Origin: Rhizobium gallicum bv. gallicum R602sp
Lineage (GTDB): Bacteria; Pseudomonadota; Alphaproteobacteria; Rhizobiales; Rhizobiaceae
Reading direction: 5' to 3'
Length of the DNA stretch: 64,000 nucleotides
Assembly (NCBI RefSeq): GCF_000816845.1
Contig: NZ_CP006877.1
Span: 3,784,501-3,848,500, forward strand
Of the stretch, positions 28,747-38,119 are shown piece after piece. Within the stretch, counting starts at the first letter, position 1, and every line of letters starts with the position of its first letter. The notes below the pieces were generated by a model. That model made no database searches. It was not told the origin of the DNA and worked only from the letters and a program-made list of their open reading frames with translations. The position numbers and the translations under genes are program-made.

Positions 28747-29286
28747 TCAGGCCGGGGTTAGCGTCATCGACGCGCCGGCCGCTGCAATATTGAGACCGAG
28801 CTGGCCTGTTACGCTGAGAGGCTGGAGATGGATCGATCCCGCGGTACCACCGACCAAGACATTCGCACCGACACCGGCGCCAAGCGTGGCTTCAGCCACG
28901 GCGCCGACATAAAGGCCACCGAGCGAGCCGCGATGATAGCCGGCAGTCGGCGCGAAGACAGCCCAAATGAGGCGGCTGCGCGTCGTAAAGCCGAGATCCA
29001 CACCGAGTTTTCTGATATCGCCGGTATAGTGATCGGAAATCTCCTGACCAACACTCGAAGAAAAAACGCAGTCGGCCTCCTTCGCTGAACCGAGCACGTA
29101 GCCGAGGCCCCCACCGACATCGCATGTCAGGAGGCCAATCTTGACCCCACCGCGTACGTCCGGCTCTTGGTAGCCGCGTGCGTCTGGCTCTTGGTAGCGC
29201 CGGATCGTGTCAGCTGCGTATGCAGCCGTCACGCAGGCTTGAGCCAGTGACGCTGCGGCAACTATCATCGCAATGGACTTTTTCAT
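28747..29286 (-). CDS. DUF992 exported protein
   Basis: A 179-residue protein with a signal peptide (MKKSIAMIVAAASLAQACVTAAYA) and the DUF992 domain, recognisable from GVKIGLLTCDVGGGLGYVLGSAKEADCVF. The domain is glycine-rich and beta-rich, and its function is unknown. Just before it the octapeptide YQEPDxRG occurs twice in tandem, encoded by a short direct repeat in the DNA at about 29158-29196. The second of two adjacent ATGs (29286) has better spacing from AAGGAG. A near-match to an EcfG promoter lies about 70-95 bases upstream. Confidence 0.8.
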   Translation of the reverse strand: MKKSIAMIVAAASLAQACVTAAYAADTIRRYQEPDARGYQEPDVRGGVKIGLLTCDVGGGLGYVLGSAKEADCVFSSSVGQEISDHYTGDIRKLGVDLGFTTRSRLIWAVFAPTAGYHRGSLGGLYVGAVAEATLGAGVGANVLVGGTAGSIHLQPLSVTGQLGLNIAAAGASMTLTPA

Positions 29287-29357
29287 CATGGTCTCCTTAC
29301 TCAAATTATGGCTATGGCATTGGGTTCAGCCGGCGAAGAACAAACTCTGAAACACAT

Positions 29358-29382
29358 AACGTGCGTCGTCGAAGAATGATCC
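29358..29382 (-). promoter_or_regulatory. Imperfect EcfG-like promoter for DUF992 gene
   Basis: On the minus strand GGATC (29382-29378) and CGTT (29361-29358) are 16 bases apart. One base differs from the GGAAC -35 consensus. The position suits the DUF992 gene at 29286, but the changed base lies in the conserved AAC core, so function is doubtful. Confidence 0.25.
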
Positions 29383-29571
29383 CAACTGTCTCCCCCTTAT
29401 CTGCATGTCATGGCGCCGTGCCTTGGTTGCATGTTGCGGACAGCCAACACTGCTCCCATCGCAAACCGACATTTCAAAGGCGCAGCCTAAATCGGCCCGG
29501 GTCGGCGTCCTTTTCTCCCGACAAGTGGCGGAAAAGCGACAGCGAGCAAATGGCGCCCGATATCGTCTTTG

Positions 29572-29596
29572 GGAACTTTGAAATCGGGCTGGCGTT
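29572..29596 (+). promoter_or_regulatory. EcfG-type general stress promoter
   Basis: GGAAC (29572-29576) and CGTT (29593-29596) are 16 bases apart, an exact match to the EcfG consensus. It lies 26 bases ahead of the ATG of the 54-residue membrane peptide, in the right orientation. The rest of the 29287-29622 gap shows no other feature apart from the imperfect box on the opposite strand. Confidence 0.75.
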
Positions 29597-29622
29597 GAGG
29601 GCGAAACAGGGAGTGTTTCGTC

Positions 29623-29787
29623 ATGCGTACCAAGATGACCATCGTTGCGATAGCTTACGTCGTGATCAGTGGCCTGTTGCTTTTAATCGCTCATCAGTCG
29701 TCCGGCCCAGTCACCACAGAAAAGACCGACCGCGCGGGCGGCGCAGACAATGGCTCGGTATTCCTTAGCGAGCGCTTTGCCGGCTGA
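29623..29787 (+). CDS. 54-residue single-pass membrane peptide, EcfG-controlled
   Basis: A small protein, MRTKMTIVAIAYVVISGLLL..., with one membrane helix (about residues 6-23) and a short polar tail (SSGPVTTEKTDRAGGADNG). GGGAG lies 9 nt ahead of the ATG. Support for the gene comes from the exact EcfG promoter just upstream, good codon structure and a clean start. I do not recognise a family. It is convergent with the BON-domain gene. Confidence 0.6.
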   Translation: MRTKMTIVAIAYVVISGLLLLIAHQSSGPVTTEKTDRAGGADNGSVFLSERFAG

Positions 29788-29876
29788 ATCAGCAAATGCA
29801 ATGTAGGCCCCACATGCCAGCGGTCCAACTGCCGAGTACCAATCTTTCGTCCTGGTTTATGGTGTTGCGTGCGCAT

Positions 29877-30143
29877 TCAACCAAGCAGGATCCGGTTCCG
29901 AACAGCACGTACGCCCTGAACGTCTCGCGCGACGGCCGTCGCGCGTTCGATTTCATCGGCAGTACCAACCGAGCCGGTCAGTACGATGTCGTCGCCTTCG
30001 GCCGTTACTTCGACGTCTGAAGCGTCGATGCCGCCAGCTGTCGCAAGCGCGCCAGCCACTGCCCTTTCAAGCGATGCATGATCGACCGACACCGCTTCGA
30101 TTCCAGGCTGCTTCCCGTGGAATGTAGCCTTCTTGAAAACCAT
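29877..30143 (-). CDS. BON domain protein
   Basis: An 88-residue protein consisting of one BON domain (about 22-88): DVEVTAEGDDIVLTGSVGTADEIERATAVARDVQGVRAVRNRI. BON domains bind phospholipid or envelope components and occur in OsmY-like stress proteins. No signal peptide is visible, so this copy may stay in the cytoplasm, which is unusual for the family. An AGGAGG ribosome site precedes the ATG at 30143. The upstream neighbour on the same strand is a secreted protein 75 nt away. Confidence 0.85.
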   Translation of the reverse strand: MVFKKATFHGKQPGIEAVSVDHASLERAVAGALATAGGIDASDVEVTAEGDDIVLTGSVGTADEIERATAVARDVQGVRAVRNRILLG

Positions 30144-30218
30144 GATCGTTCCTCCTGTTGGATTGCAGAGAAACGCAAAGGCAACCGGCTTTGTTGCAGC
30201 CGTCGATCTCGTGATCGC

Positions 30219-30866
30219 CTACCAGCTTACCCGGTAGTTGACATTGACGCTGGCTGAGCGTTCCGACGAAAGCGGATCGGTCACCGAAGCATTGAGATTG
30301 AGGTTCGGAAGAACAGTCTGGCTGACGCCCACTGAACTCGAAAAATCCTTGCCGAAATCCGTCACGCTGCTTCCTGCCGAAATTGACGTTCCAGTCCATG
30401 GATAGATCAGTTTCAGCGCCTGGGTTGCCGTCACCGACGTCTGACGTGTTTCGACGGCAGCGTAGCCGACGCTGACAGCCCGGCTTGTCTGCAGGTCGAG
30501 CGAGTCAGAGAGAATAAAACTGCGCGAGCGGCTCAGCATCAGCGAACCACTGCCGCGCAACGTATCGATCCGGATGCTTGCATCCTGTTGCGCTTTGCCT
30601 GCCGGCGTGACGCGCGCCTTTGTGATCTTTCCCCAAAACGTCGCTTGTTCGGAGCCGGGCTGGATGGCCTCGCCCTCGGTCGATGCGAGCGCCAGGTCGG
30701 CGCCGGCGCTCGTTTCCCATTCGAACGGAAGGCGAAAACCCATCGTCGCCTTGTAGGACTGCTCGGAAACCCGCACTGGTGCCCAGATCAAAAGATTGTC
30801 CGCCTTGGCCGGAAGGGGCCCCAGAAGGCATAGGCCCGACAATAGTATTTTCTTCAACGTCGTCAT
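30219..30866 (-). CDS. Exported beta-rich protein of unknown function
   Basis: A 215-residue protein with a signal peptide (MTTLKKILLSGLCLLGPLPAKA). The rest has alternating hydrophobic and polar residues and ends in an aromatic, SVNVNYRVSW, the pattern of outer-membrane beta strands. The C-terminal half is rich in Ser and Thr (SISAGSSVTDFGKDFSSSVGVSQT). I do not recognise a family; a small outer-membrane barrel is my inference. The start could also be GTG at 30881. It is divergent from dxr across about 280 bases. Confidence 0.6.
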   Translation of the reverse strand: MTTLKKILLSGLCLLGPLPAKADNLLIWAPVRVSEQSYKATMGFRLPFEWETSAGADLALASTEGEAIQPGSEQATFWGKITKARVTPAGKAQQDASIRIDTLRGSGSLMLSRSRSFILSDSLDLQTSRAVSVGYAAVETRQTSVTATQALKLIYPWTGTSISAGSSVTDFGKDFSSSVGVSQTVLPNLNLNASVTDPLSSERSASVNVNYRVSW

Positions 30867-31017
30867 CAAATCCAATCGCACTCAGCGCGCACCGCGCAAA
30901 AACCCGCTGATGCGCTTCCACGCATCCTTTTAACTCCTCCCGATTTGTGAACTGGCCCGGCATCTGATGCCATTTGCCAATGCAGCGCGACATCAGTCGT
31001 CGGCGACTGCAGAACAA

Positions 31018-31038
31018 CTGCGGAGTTAAATTCCGCAG
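31018..31038. repeat. Inverted repeat between divergent genes
   Basis: CTGCGGA (31018-31024) and TCCGCAG (31032-31038) form a perfect 7-bp inverted repeat with a 7-base AT-rich spacer. It lies in the region between the exported beta-rich protein (minus) and dxr (plus). The form fits an operator for a dimeric regulator, but no regulator gene is adjacent. Confidence 0.35.
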
Positions 31039-31150
31039 GAATTGTTATAAGGATCACATCCGAAGCCCATCGTGTAAACCACTCAACGGTAGAAAAGTGC
31101 TGCACTGCACACTTGCCGCCCATTTCAAAGCCTTGTAGAGCCAGAGGCTA

Positions 31151-32371
31151 ATGGGAAATCTTCGGCAAAAAACCCGCATGACGACCGGCACAAACGCGCC
31201 GCGGCGCCTCAGCATCTTCGGTTCAACGGGCTCGATCGGACAAAATACGCTCGATGTCGTCCAGCAGCTGGGCGGCCGTGAGAGCTATGAAATTTCGGTG
31301 GTGACCGGAAATGAAAATATTGAGCTTCTTGCGCAGCAGGCAAGATCGACCGGCGCCCGGCTGGCAGTCACCGCAAGCGACAGCAGATACAGATCTCTGA
31401 AGGCCGCGCTCTCGGGCAGCGGTATCGCCGTCGCAGCCGGTGCTCAAGGACTAGCGGAAGCCGCCGACATCGAAGCGGACTGGGTCATGGCCGCGATCGT
31501 CGGCACGGCGGGGCTGGTGCCGACACTGGCGGCAGCGCGCAAGGGTGCGGCGATCGCGCTGGCAAACAAGGAGTGCCTTGTTTCAGCAGGCGATCTCTTT
31601 GTCGAAGCGGTGCTGAAGGGGGGCGGGCTGTTGATCCCGGTCGATAGCGAACATAGCGCCATTTTCCAGTCGCTTGACGAAAATCAGCGGCACGCCGTCG
31701 AACGGATCATCCTGACGGCATCAGGCGGCCCTTTCCGCACCTGGTCGCGCGCCGAGATGGCGAATGTGACTGCGGCAACCGCCCGCGCCCATCCGAATTG
31801 GTCGATGGGCTTGAAAATCTCCATCGGCAGTGCCTCGATGTTCAACAAGGCACTGGAGATGATCGAGGCTAAGCACCTCTTCTGTGTCCGCCCGGACCAG
31901 ATCGAGGTGGTCGTGCATCCGCAATCTATCGTCCATTCCATGGTCGGTTATACCGATGGATCCATCATCGCCCAACTCGGCAGCCCGGATATGCGAACGG
32001 CGATCGGCTATGCGTTGGAATATCCTCGCCGGCCGAAGCTGAATGTCGAGCGCCTGGATTTCGCAAAGCTCTCTCGTCTGGACTTCGAAGCGCCGGACGA
32101 AAAGCGTTTCCCCGCTCTCAGGCTTGCGCGCACGGCATTGGAGCGAGGCGGCTTGCAAGGGGCAATCATGAATGCTGCTGAGGAAGTGGCCTTTCATGCC
32201 TTCGTCGACGAACGGATCGGCTTCCTGCAAATGGCCGATATTGTCGAAGCCGTTATGGACAGGATGGCCGGCACGGGCGGCGCGCACACTATGGATGACG
32301 TCTTTGCGGCCGACGCTGAAGCGCGCAGGCTTGCTGCCGAACTGGTTGCGCTCAACGAAAAAGCCGCCTGA
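31151..32371 (+). CDS. dxr: 1-deoxy-D-xylulose 5-phosphate reductoisomerase
   Basis: A 406-residue enzyme of the MEP isoprenoid pathway that converts DXP to MEP with NADPH. The NADPH motif GSTGSIGQNT is near residue 24. NKECLVSAG, the metal/substrate block DSEHSAIFQ and NVERLDFAKL follow. The ATG at 31151 has AGAGG only 3 nt away. The ATG at 31178 (MTTGTNAPRR) is an alternative with no ribosome site. The gene stands alone, away from the usual rseP/bamA neighbours. Confidence 0.95.
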   Translation: MGNLRQKTRMTTGTNAPRRLSIFGSTGSIGQNTLDVVQQLGGRESYEISVVTGNENIELLAQQARSTGARLAVTASDSRYRSLKAALSGSGIAVAAGAQGLAEAADIEADWVMAAIVGTAGLVPTLAAARKGAAIALANKECLVSAGDLFVEAVLKGGGLLIPVDSEHSAIFQSLDENQRHAVERIILTASGGPFRTWSRAEMANVTAATARAHPNWSMGLKISIGSASMFNKALEMIEAKHLFCVRPDQIEVVVHPQSIVHSMVGYTDGSIIAQLGSPDMRTAIGYALEYPRRPKLNVERLDFAKLSRLDFEAPDEKRFPALRLARTALERGGLQGAIMNAAEEVAFHAFVDERIGFLQMADIVEAVMDRMAGTGGAHTMDDVFAADAEARRLAAELVALNEKAA

Positions 32372-32375
32372 CGGC

Positions 32376-32395
32376 AGGCCGCCGATTGGCGGCCT
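32376..32395. terminator. GC-rich hairpin after dxr
   Basis: AGGCCGCC (32376-32383) pairs with GGCGGCCT (32388-32395) across a GATT loop, starting 5 bases after the dxr stop. It lacks a T-run, so it is terminator-like rather than a clear intrinsic terminator. Confidence 0.45.
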
Positions 32396-32703
32396 CGACC
32401 AGCGCGAACGCAAGTGCACAATCGCAACGACGTGCGCAGCGACTGCAATGGGACGTCGAAAGCGCTGCTGGCCGAATTCGAAACGGCTGTCGATTACACA
32501 TGCCTGTTGCGATGATAAACACCGGTGAGTGGCTACCATGAGATCCAGACCACCGCGGTCGTCCGCCATCCGTATCTTCGGAGCCGCAAGGCCAGCAAGG
32601 GCGAACTAATGGGCGCAAGGAGCGGCCTGTTGCGGCATTCTTATCCCACAGCCGGACAGCGACCTCGCGCTGTTCTTCCCGATGACCACGAAGCCAATCG
32701 ATT
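32396..32703. other. Intergenic region between convergent dxr and hemA
   Basis: About 300 bases between two stop codons. Short frames on both strands continue from the flanking genes without ribosome sites or recognisable domains. I see no gene, repeat or regulatory element here beyond the hairpin at its left edge. Confidence 0.5.
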
Positions 32704-33918
32704 TTATGCGACCTGCCTTGCGAGCGCGCAGCGCGACCAGAGGGAGTGGAGTGCTGCGACCAGCTGTTCGATGTCGGCATCGGAATGCAGCGGCGTCGGG
32801 GTGATGCGCAGCCGTTCGGTCTTCTTCGGCACCGTCGGATAGTTGATCGGCTGGACATAGACGCCGAAATTGTCGAGCAGCAGATCCGAGATCCATTTGC
32901 ACTTCGCCGCATCGCCGACCAAGACCGGCACGATGTGGCTCGGGTTCGGCATATGCGGGATGCCGCGCTGGTCAAGCAATGATCTCAGCTTGCGCACCCG
33001 GTCCTGATGGCGGGCGCGCTCGAACTGGCTGACTTTCAGGTGCTGGATCGAGGCCACCGCACCGGCAGCAAGCGCCGGCGGCAGCGCCGTCGTGAAGATG
33101 AAGCCGGAGGCAAACGAGCGGATGAAATCGCACAGCGCCGTTGAGGCGGCGATATAGCCGCCCATGACGCCGAAGGCCTTGCCGAGCGTGCCTTCGATGA
33201 TGGTCAGCCGGTCCATCAGCCCCTCGCGCTCGGCAATGCCGCCGCCGCGCGGACCATACATGCCGACGGCATGCACTTCGTCGAGATAGGTCATCGCGCC
33301 ATATTTGTCGGCGAGATCGCAGATCTCCTTGATCGGCGCGATATCGCCATCCATCGAATAGACGGATTCGAAGGCGATCAGCTTCGGCGCCTTCGGATCG
33401 GCGGCCGCAAGCTTGGCTTCGAGATCGGCGACGTCGTTGTGCTTCCAGATCACCTTGCCGCATTTCGCATGGCGGATGCCTTCGATCATCGAGGCATGGT
33501 TCAGCGCGTCGGAGAAGATGATCAGCCCGGGGATCCTGGCGCCGAGCGTGCCGAGCGACGCCCAGTTGGAGACATAGCCGGAGGTGAAGATCAGTGCTGC
33601 TTCCTTGCCGTGCAGATCGGCCAGCTCGCGCTCGAGCAGCACATGGTAGTGATTAGTGCCAGAGATATTCCGGGTGCCTCCCGCACCCGCGCCACAGTGG
33701 TCGATGGCGTTCTTCATCGCCTCGATCACCTTCGGGTTCTGGCCCATGCCGAGATAGTCGTTGGAACACCAGACGGTAACGTCCTTCTGACCGTCAGCCG
33801 TGTGGCGCGTGGCGCGCGGAAAGTTGCCGCGATGACGCTCGAGATCGGCGAAAACCCGATAGCGGCCTTCCTTGTGAAGCCCGTCCAGCTCGCTCCTAAA
33901 AAATCCTTCGAAATCCAT
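32704..33918 (-). CDS. hemA: 5-aminolevulinate synthase
   Basis: A 404-residue PLP enzyme that condenses glycine and succinyl-CoA, the first step of the C4 haem pathway used by alphaproteobacteria. The opening [14 protein letters not shown], the glycine-rich [17 protein letters not shown] and the PLP-lysine region [13 protein letters not shown] (lysine near residue 246) are diagnostic. GGAG lies 7 nt ahead of the ATG at 33918. Regulation could not be read; I saw no clear FNR/FixK box upstream. It is convergent with dxr. Confidence 0.97.
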   Translation of the reverse strand: MDFEGFFRSELDGLHKEGRYRVFADLERHRGNFPRATRHTADGQKDVTVWCSNDYLGMGQNPKVIEAMKNAIDHCGAGAGGTRNISGTNHYHVLLERELADLHGKEAALIFTSGYVSNWASLGTLGARIPGLIIFSDALNHASMIEGIRHAKCGKVIWKHNDVADLEAKLAAADPKAPKLIAFESVYSMDGDIAPIKEICDLADKYGAMTYLDEVHAVGMYGPRGGGIAEREGLMDRLTIIEGTLGKAFGVMGGYIAASTALCDFIRSFASGFIFTTALPPALAAGAVASIQHLKVSQFERARHQDRVRKLRSLLDQRGIPHMPNPSHIVPVLVGDAAKCKWISDLLLDNFGVYVQPINYPTVPKKTERLRITPTPLHSDADIEQLVAALHSLWSRCALARQVA

Positions 33919-34086
33919 GCATGTGCTCCAGTATCGCGCGACGGTTTTGCTGAGCGGACGATCGCGCGTCAACCCTTACTTCACGCTTTAGCACCAACTG
34001 CGGCAAATGGCCCATATTTTTGAATGATTCCAGATAAAAAATTGCGCGAATCTCGCTGATCCGGAGCGCGTTCTTACACAATTGAT

Positions 34087-34106
34087 GGAGCCGGCAAGCC
34101 GGCTCC
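34087..34106 (-). terminator. Hairpin at the end of the coxSLM-like cluster
   Basis: GGAGCCGG (34087-34094) pairs with CCGGCTCC (34099-34106) over a CAAG loop, 10 bases past the coxM-like stop. There is little T-run on the minus strand, so it may stabilise the mRNA end rather than terminate on its own. Confidence 0.5.
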
Positions 34107-34116
34107 GCTCGATATG

Positions 34117-34914
34117 TTAGCCCGCTGCGGCAACGGCGCGCTTCGCCATCACCTTCACCAGATTAGCGCGATATTCCGCGCTGGCATGCAGGTCCGACAT
34201 CAACGCGGCCGGATCGACATCGACGCTCGTGACCGCATCCGGCGACCAGTTGGCGCCCAGCGCCTGCTCCATCGCAGATTGGCGAAAGACGCCGCTGGAG
34301 CCCGCACCAGTGACGGCGACGCGCACGCCGCCGGATCCCTTCGCAACGAAGACGCCGGTCATGGCATAGCGGGAAGCCGGATTCGCAAACTTGGCGTAGC
34401 CGGCCCTCTCCGGCGCCTCGAAGCTGATCGCTGCGATCAGTTCAGCCTCCTCAAGCGCCGTTTCGAAAAGACCGGTGAAGAAATCGTCGGCTGCGATCTC
34501 GCGTTTATTCGTGACGATACGGGCATTCAGCGCCAGCATCGCAGCCGGATAATCGGCAGCAGGATCGTTATTGGCGATTGAACCGCCGATGGTACCCATA
34601 TGCCGCACATGCGGATCGCCGATCCGTCCGGCGAGGTCGCACAAGGCTGGGCAGATTGCGCCGATTGCGGCAGAAGACGCCACTTCCGCATGTGTCAATG
34701 CCGCGCCGATCCGCACCTTGCGGCCTTCGACCTGGATACCTTTCATCGCCTCAATGTGGCGTAGATCCACCAGATCGCTTGGCGCGGCAAGCCGTTGCTT
34801 CATCGTTGCGATCAAAGTCATGCCCCCGGAGACATATTTGCCCTCCGATGCGCCCGTGATCATGCTCACGGCCTCATCGACTGTCGAGGCGCGGTGATAA
34901 TTCGTTTGATACAT
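34117..34914 (-). CDS. Molybdenum hydroxylase FAD subunit (CoxM-like)
   Basis: A 265-residue FAD-binding subunit of the xanthine dehydrogenase family. FAD-contact motifs YVSGGMTLIATMKQ (27-40) and HMGTIGGSIANNDPAADYPAA are present, followed by the CO-dehydrogenase flavoprotein C-terminal domain. It passes electrons from the 2Fe-2S subunit to an acceptor. It is the last gene of the S-L-M-type cluster, starting 12 bases after the large subunit. Confidence 0.88.
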   Translation of the reverse strand: MYQTNYHRASTVDEAVSMITGASEGKYVSGGMTLIATMKQRLAAPSDLVDLRHIEAMKGIQVEGRKVRIGAALTHAEVASSAAIGAICPALCDLAGRIGDPHVRHMGTIGGSIANNDPAADYPAAMLALNARIVTNKREIAADDFFTGLFETALEEAELIAAISFEAPERAGYAKFANPASRYAMTGVFVAKGSGGVRVAVTGAGSSGVFRQSAMEQALGANWSPDAVTSVDVDPAALMSDLHASAEYRANLVKVMAKRAVAAAG

Positions 34915-34926
34915 GGCCGTTCCTCC

Positions 34927-37272
34927 TCAGTGGGTTGCTCGCGCAGCCATCCACACCTTCTGCGGCGTGGCGGGCATCGTCAGCATGTTGTTGCCGATCG
35001 CATCCGTGATCGCATTCATCAGCGCCGGCGGCGAGCCGATCGCGCCCGCCTCGCCGCAGCCCTTGACGCCCAGCGGGTTGCTCGGACACGGGGTGTTTTG
35101 ATGCGACAGATCGAAGGATGGCAGGTCGTCGGCACGCGGCATGGCGTAATCCATGTAGCTCGCGGTCAAAAGCTGGCCGCTCTCGTCGTAGTGAACGCCT
35201 TCAAGCAGCGCCTGGCCGATGCCTTGGGCAAGGCCACCATGGACCTGGCCCTCGACAATCATCGGGTTGATGATATTGCCGAAGTCGTCGGCAGCGACGA
35301 ACTGCACGATTTTCGTCGTGCCCGTTTCGGGATCGACTTCGACCTCGCAGATGTAGCATCCCGCCGGGAACGTGAAGTTCGACGGATCATAGAAGGCCGT
35401 CTCCTTCAGACCCGGCTCCATTCCGGCAGGCAGATTGTGGGCGGTGTAGGCGGCAAGCGCTACCTGGAACCACGGCAGCGTCTTGTCCGTGCCCGCCACC
35501 TTCAGCTCGCCGTTTTCGATCACAATATCGCTCTCATCCGCCTCCATGAGGTGCGCGGCAATCTTTTTCGCCTTGGCCTCGACCTTGTCGAGCGCCTTGG
35601 CGACGGCCGACATGCCAACGGCACCGGAGCGCGAACCATAGGTACCCATGCCCATCTGCACCTTGTCGGTATCGCCGTGAACGATGGAAATGCTATCGAT
35701 CGGCACGCCGAGCCGGCCCGCAACGAGCTGTGCGAAAGTCGTTTCATGTCCCTGGCCGTGGCTATGCGACCCGGTCAGGACCTCCACGGTACCGACGGCA
35801 TTGACCCGCACCTCGGCGGACTCCCAAAGGCCGACACCGGCGCCGAGGGAGCCGACCGCCTGCGACGGAGCAAGCCCGCATGCCTCTATATAGCAGCTCA
35901 TGCCGATGCCGCGCTTCATGTCACGCTGGCTAGCCTCCTCCTTGCGCGCGGCAAAGCCGTTCCAATCGGCCGCCTGCATCGCCGCGTTGAGCGAAGCTTC
36001 ATAATCGCCTGCGTCGTAGTTCAAAATGACCGGCGTCTGGTGGGGGAACGAGCGGATGAAATTCTTACGCCTGAGTTCAGCAGGCGAAATGCCGAGCTCG
36101 CGCGCCGCCGTTTCCATGGTCCTTTCGAGGAGATAGGTCGCCTCCGGCCGCCCCGCCCCGCGATAGGCGTCGACAGGCGCGGTGTTGGTATAGACCGTAC
36201 GCACATTGGCGTGGATTGCCGGTATATCGTACTGGCCGGAAAGCAGCGTCGCGTAGAGGTAGGTCGGCACGCAGGACGAAAACAGCGACATGTAGGCGCC
36301 GAGGTTGGCGATCGTGTCGACCTTCAGTGCCGTGATGCGATTGTCTGCATCGAAGGCCATTTTGACCTTGGAGACGTGATCGCGGCCGTGCGCATCCGTG
36401 AGAAAGGCCTCCGTGCGGTCTGCAGTCCATTTCACCGGCACGCCGGTCTTCTTCGATGCCCAGAGACAGACGATCTCCTCCGGATAGATGTAGATCTTGG
36501 AGCCGAAGCCGCCGCCGACATCCGGCGCGATCACCCGCAGCTTGTTTTCCGGCGCCACGTTGTAGAAAGCGCTCATGACCAGCCGCGCCAGATGCGGATT
36601 CTGGCTGGTGGTGTAGCAGGTATAATGGTCGTCGCCCGCATCGTAGATGCCGAGCGTGGCGCGCGGCTCCATCGCATTGGGGGAGAGGCGGTTGTTGACG
36701 ATATCGACCTCGATCACATGTTCTGCTTGCGCAATTGCCTGGTCGGCAGCGGCAGCGTCGCCGATCTCCCAGTCGAAAATCAGATTATTGGCCGCTTCCG
36801 GATGGATTTGCGGCGCACCGGGTTTTAGAGCATCGACCGCCTCGATCACAGCCGGCAGTTCCTCGTAGTCGACAACGACTGCTTCTGCCGCGTCGCGCGC
36901 TTCGTCGAGCGAATCCGCTATGACGATCGCAACAGCATCGCCCACATAGCGCACCGTCTCCACCGCCAACGGGCGCCACGCGCCCATTTTCATCGCCGAA
37001 CCGTCCTTCGAATGGATCATCCAGCCGCAGATGAGGTTGCCGATGCCGTCAGCGAGCAATTGCTTGCCGTCCAGCGCGTCGATGACGCCAGGCATGGCTT
37101 TCGCAGCGGAAATATCGATGCTCTTGATTTTGGCATGCGCATGCGGACTGCGAACGAAATAGCCGTATTTCATGCCGGGCACGACCATATCGTCGGTATA
37201 GCGGCCCTTGCCGGTTAAGAACCGCTTGTCTTCCTTGCGTGCGACGCGTGCACCAACTCCTTCGACACCCAT
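34927..37272 (-). CDS. Molybdenum hydroxylase large subunit (form II CoxL-like)
   Basis: A 781-residue molybdopterin-binding catalytic subunit. The active-site loop reads AYRGAGR near residue 367, which marks form II sequences. Genuine CO dehydrogenases (form I) carry AYxCSFR instead. QGHGQGHETTFAQ-like (HSHGQGHETTFAQLV), GSRSGAVGMSAV and GVKGCGEAGAIGSPPA are the cofactor and catalytic blocks, with the conserved glutamate in GCGEAG. The true substrate of form II enzymes is often unknown; CO oxidation should not be assumed. Confidence 0.88.
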   Translation of the reverse strand: MGVEGVGARVARKEDKRFLTGKGRYTDDMVVPGMKYGYFVRSPHAHAKIKSIDISAAKAMPGVIDALDGKQLLADGIGNLICGWMIHSKDGSAMKMGAWRPLAVETVRYVGDAVAIVIADSLDEARDAAEAVVVDYEELPAVIEAVDALKPGAPQIHPEAANNLIFDWEIGDAAAADQAIAQAEHVIEVDIVNNRLSPNAMEPRATLGIYDAGDDHYTCYTTSQNPHLARLVMSAFYNVAPENKLRVIAPDVGGGFGSKIYIYPEEIVCLWASKKTGVPVKWTADRTEAFLTDAHGRDHVSKVKMAFDADNRITALKVDTIANLGAYMSLFSSCVPTYLYATLLSGQYDIPAIHANVRTVYTNTAPVDAYRGAGRPEATYLLERTMETAARELGISPAELRRKNFIRSFPHQTPVILNYDAGDYEASLNAAMQAADWNGFAARKEEASQRDMKRGIGMSCYIEACGLAPSQAVGSLGAGVGLWESAEVRVNAVGTVEVLTGSHSHGQGHETTFAQLVAGRLGVPIDSISIVHGDTDKVQMGMGTYGSRSGAVGMSAVAKALDKVEAKAKKIAAHLMEADESDIVIENGELKVAGTDKTLPWFQVALAAYTAHNLPAGMEPGLKETAFYDPSNFTFPAGCYICEVEVDPETGTTKIVQFVAADDFGNIINPMIVEGQVHGGLAQGIGQALLEGVHYDESGQLLTASYMDYAMPRADDLPSFDLSHQNTPCPSNPLGVKGCGEAGAIGSPPALMNAITDAIGNNMLTMPATPQKVWMAARATH

Positions 37273-37356
37273 GATGTCCTCCCAATGGGGTTTTGGTCTG
37301 GCACTCCGCCAAATCGCATCGTGTGCGGCAGTCAGCCAGACAATTCCGGAAAGATG

Positions 37357-37848
37357 TTACTCGGCAGCCTGCTTGGCGCCGCCATGCATCTCCGCATTGG
37401 CGGAAAGCACGGCCTTGACGATGTTGTGATAACCGGTGCAGCGACAGATGTTGCCTTCGAGCTCCTGGCGAACCGTCTGTTCATCCAGTTGCCCGCCATG
37501 ACGATTGATCATGTCGACCGCGGTCATCACCATGCCGGGCGTGCAGAACCCGCACTGGAGCCCGTGATGCTCCTTGAAGGCGGCCTGAACCGGATGAAGT
37601 TCGCCATTTGCGGCTAGGCCTTCGATCGTCGTGACCGACGAGCCCGATGCCTGAACGGCGAGGATCGTGCAGCTCTTGACCGACTTGCCGTCCATATGGA
37701 CGACGCAGGTGCCGCACTGCGTCGTATCGCAGCCGACATGGGTTCCCGTCAGGCCCAGTCTTTCGCGAATGAAATGGACGAGAAGCGTGCGCTCTTCACA
37801 GTCGCCGCTCACCGCCCGGCCGTTCACCGTCAGTTTCACCTTCGCCAT
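37357..37848 (-). CDS. Molybdenum hydroxylase 2Fe-2S subunit (CoxS-like)
   Basis: A 163-residue iron-sulfur subunit with two [2Fe-2S] clusters. The plant-type ferredoxin set is C40, C45, C48 and C60, and the second set in the helical domain is C99, C102, C135 and C137 (CGFC ... CRC). This is the standard small subunit of the xanthine dehydrogenase/CO dehydrogenase family. It is the first gene of the cluster, 84 bases ahead of the large subunit. No coxD/E/F/G maturation genes are adjacent. Confidence 0.92.
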   Translation of the reverse strand: MAKVKLTVNGRAVSGDCEERTLLVHFIRERLGLTGTHVGCDTTQCGTCVVHMDGKSVKSCTILAVQASGSSVTTIEGLAANGELHPVQAAFKEHHGLQCGFCTPGMVMTAVDMINRHGGQLDEQTVRQELEGNICRCTGYHNIVKAVLSANAEMHGGAKQAAE

Positions 37849-38119
37849 GATTTTCTCCTCGTGCCTCCTCCAGGCACAGGAACATCATTTGACTTTTTCG
37901 CTTAGGGATCAACCGCTACTTTGGGGAGTTCTGCCAAATTTGCTCTACGGACGACTGCATGACTCCGCATGACATCTGAATCGGATTGAAAACAACCGTG
38001 ATCACAAAAATTTCAGCTGCAAACTGGACGCCATCCTGTTGCGACATAGTTTTAATTATCAAAAAGACACCGTGAAGGGACAGCGGCTGCCAAGCGGCAG
38101 TCAACCTTGGAGAGAAAAA

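Noticed and set aside
34795..36828. A 677-residue open frame antisense to the CoxL-like gene.
   Set aside because: Its composition (many Arg, His and Asp) is typical of the reverse reading of a GC-rich gene, and it has no domain. The opposite strand has full family motifs.
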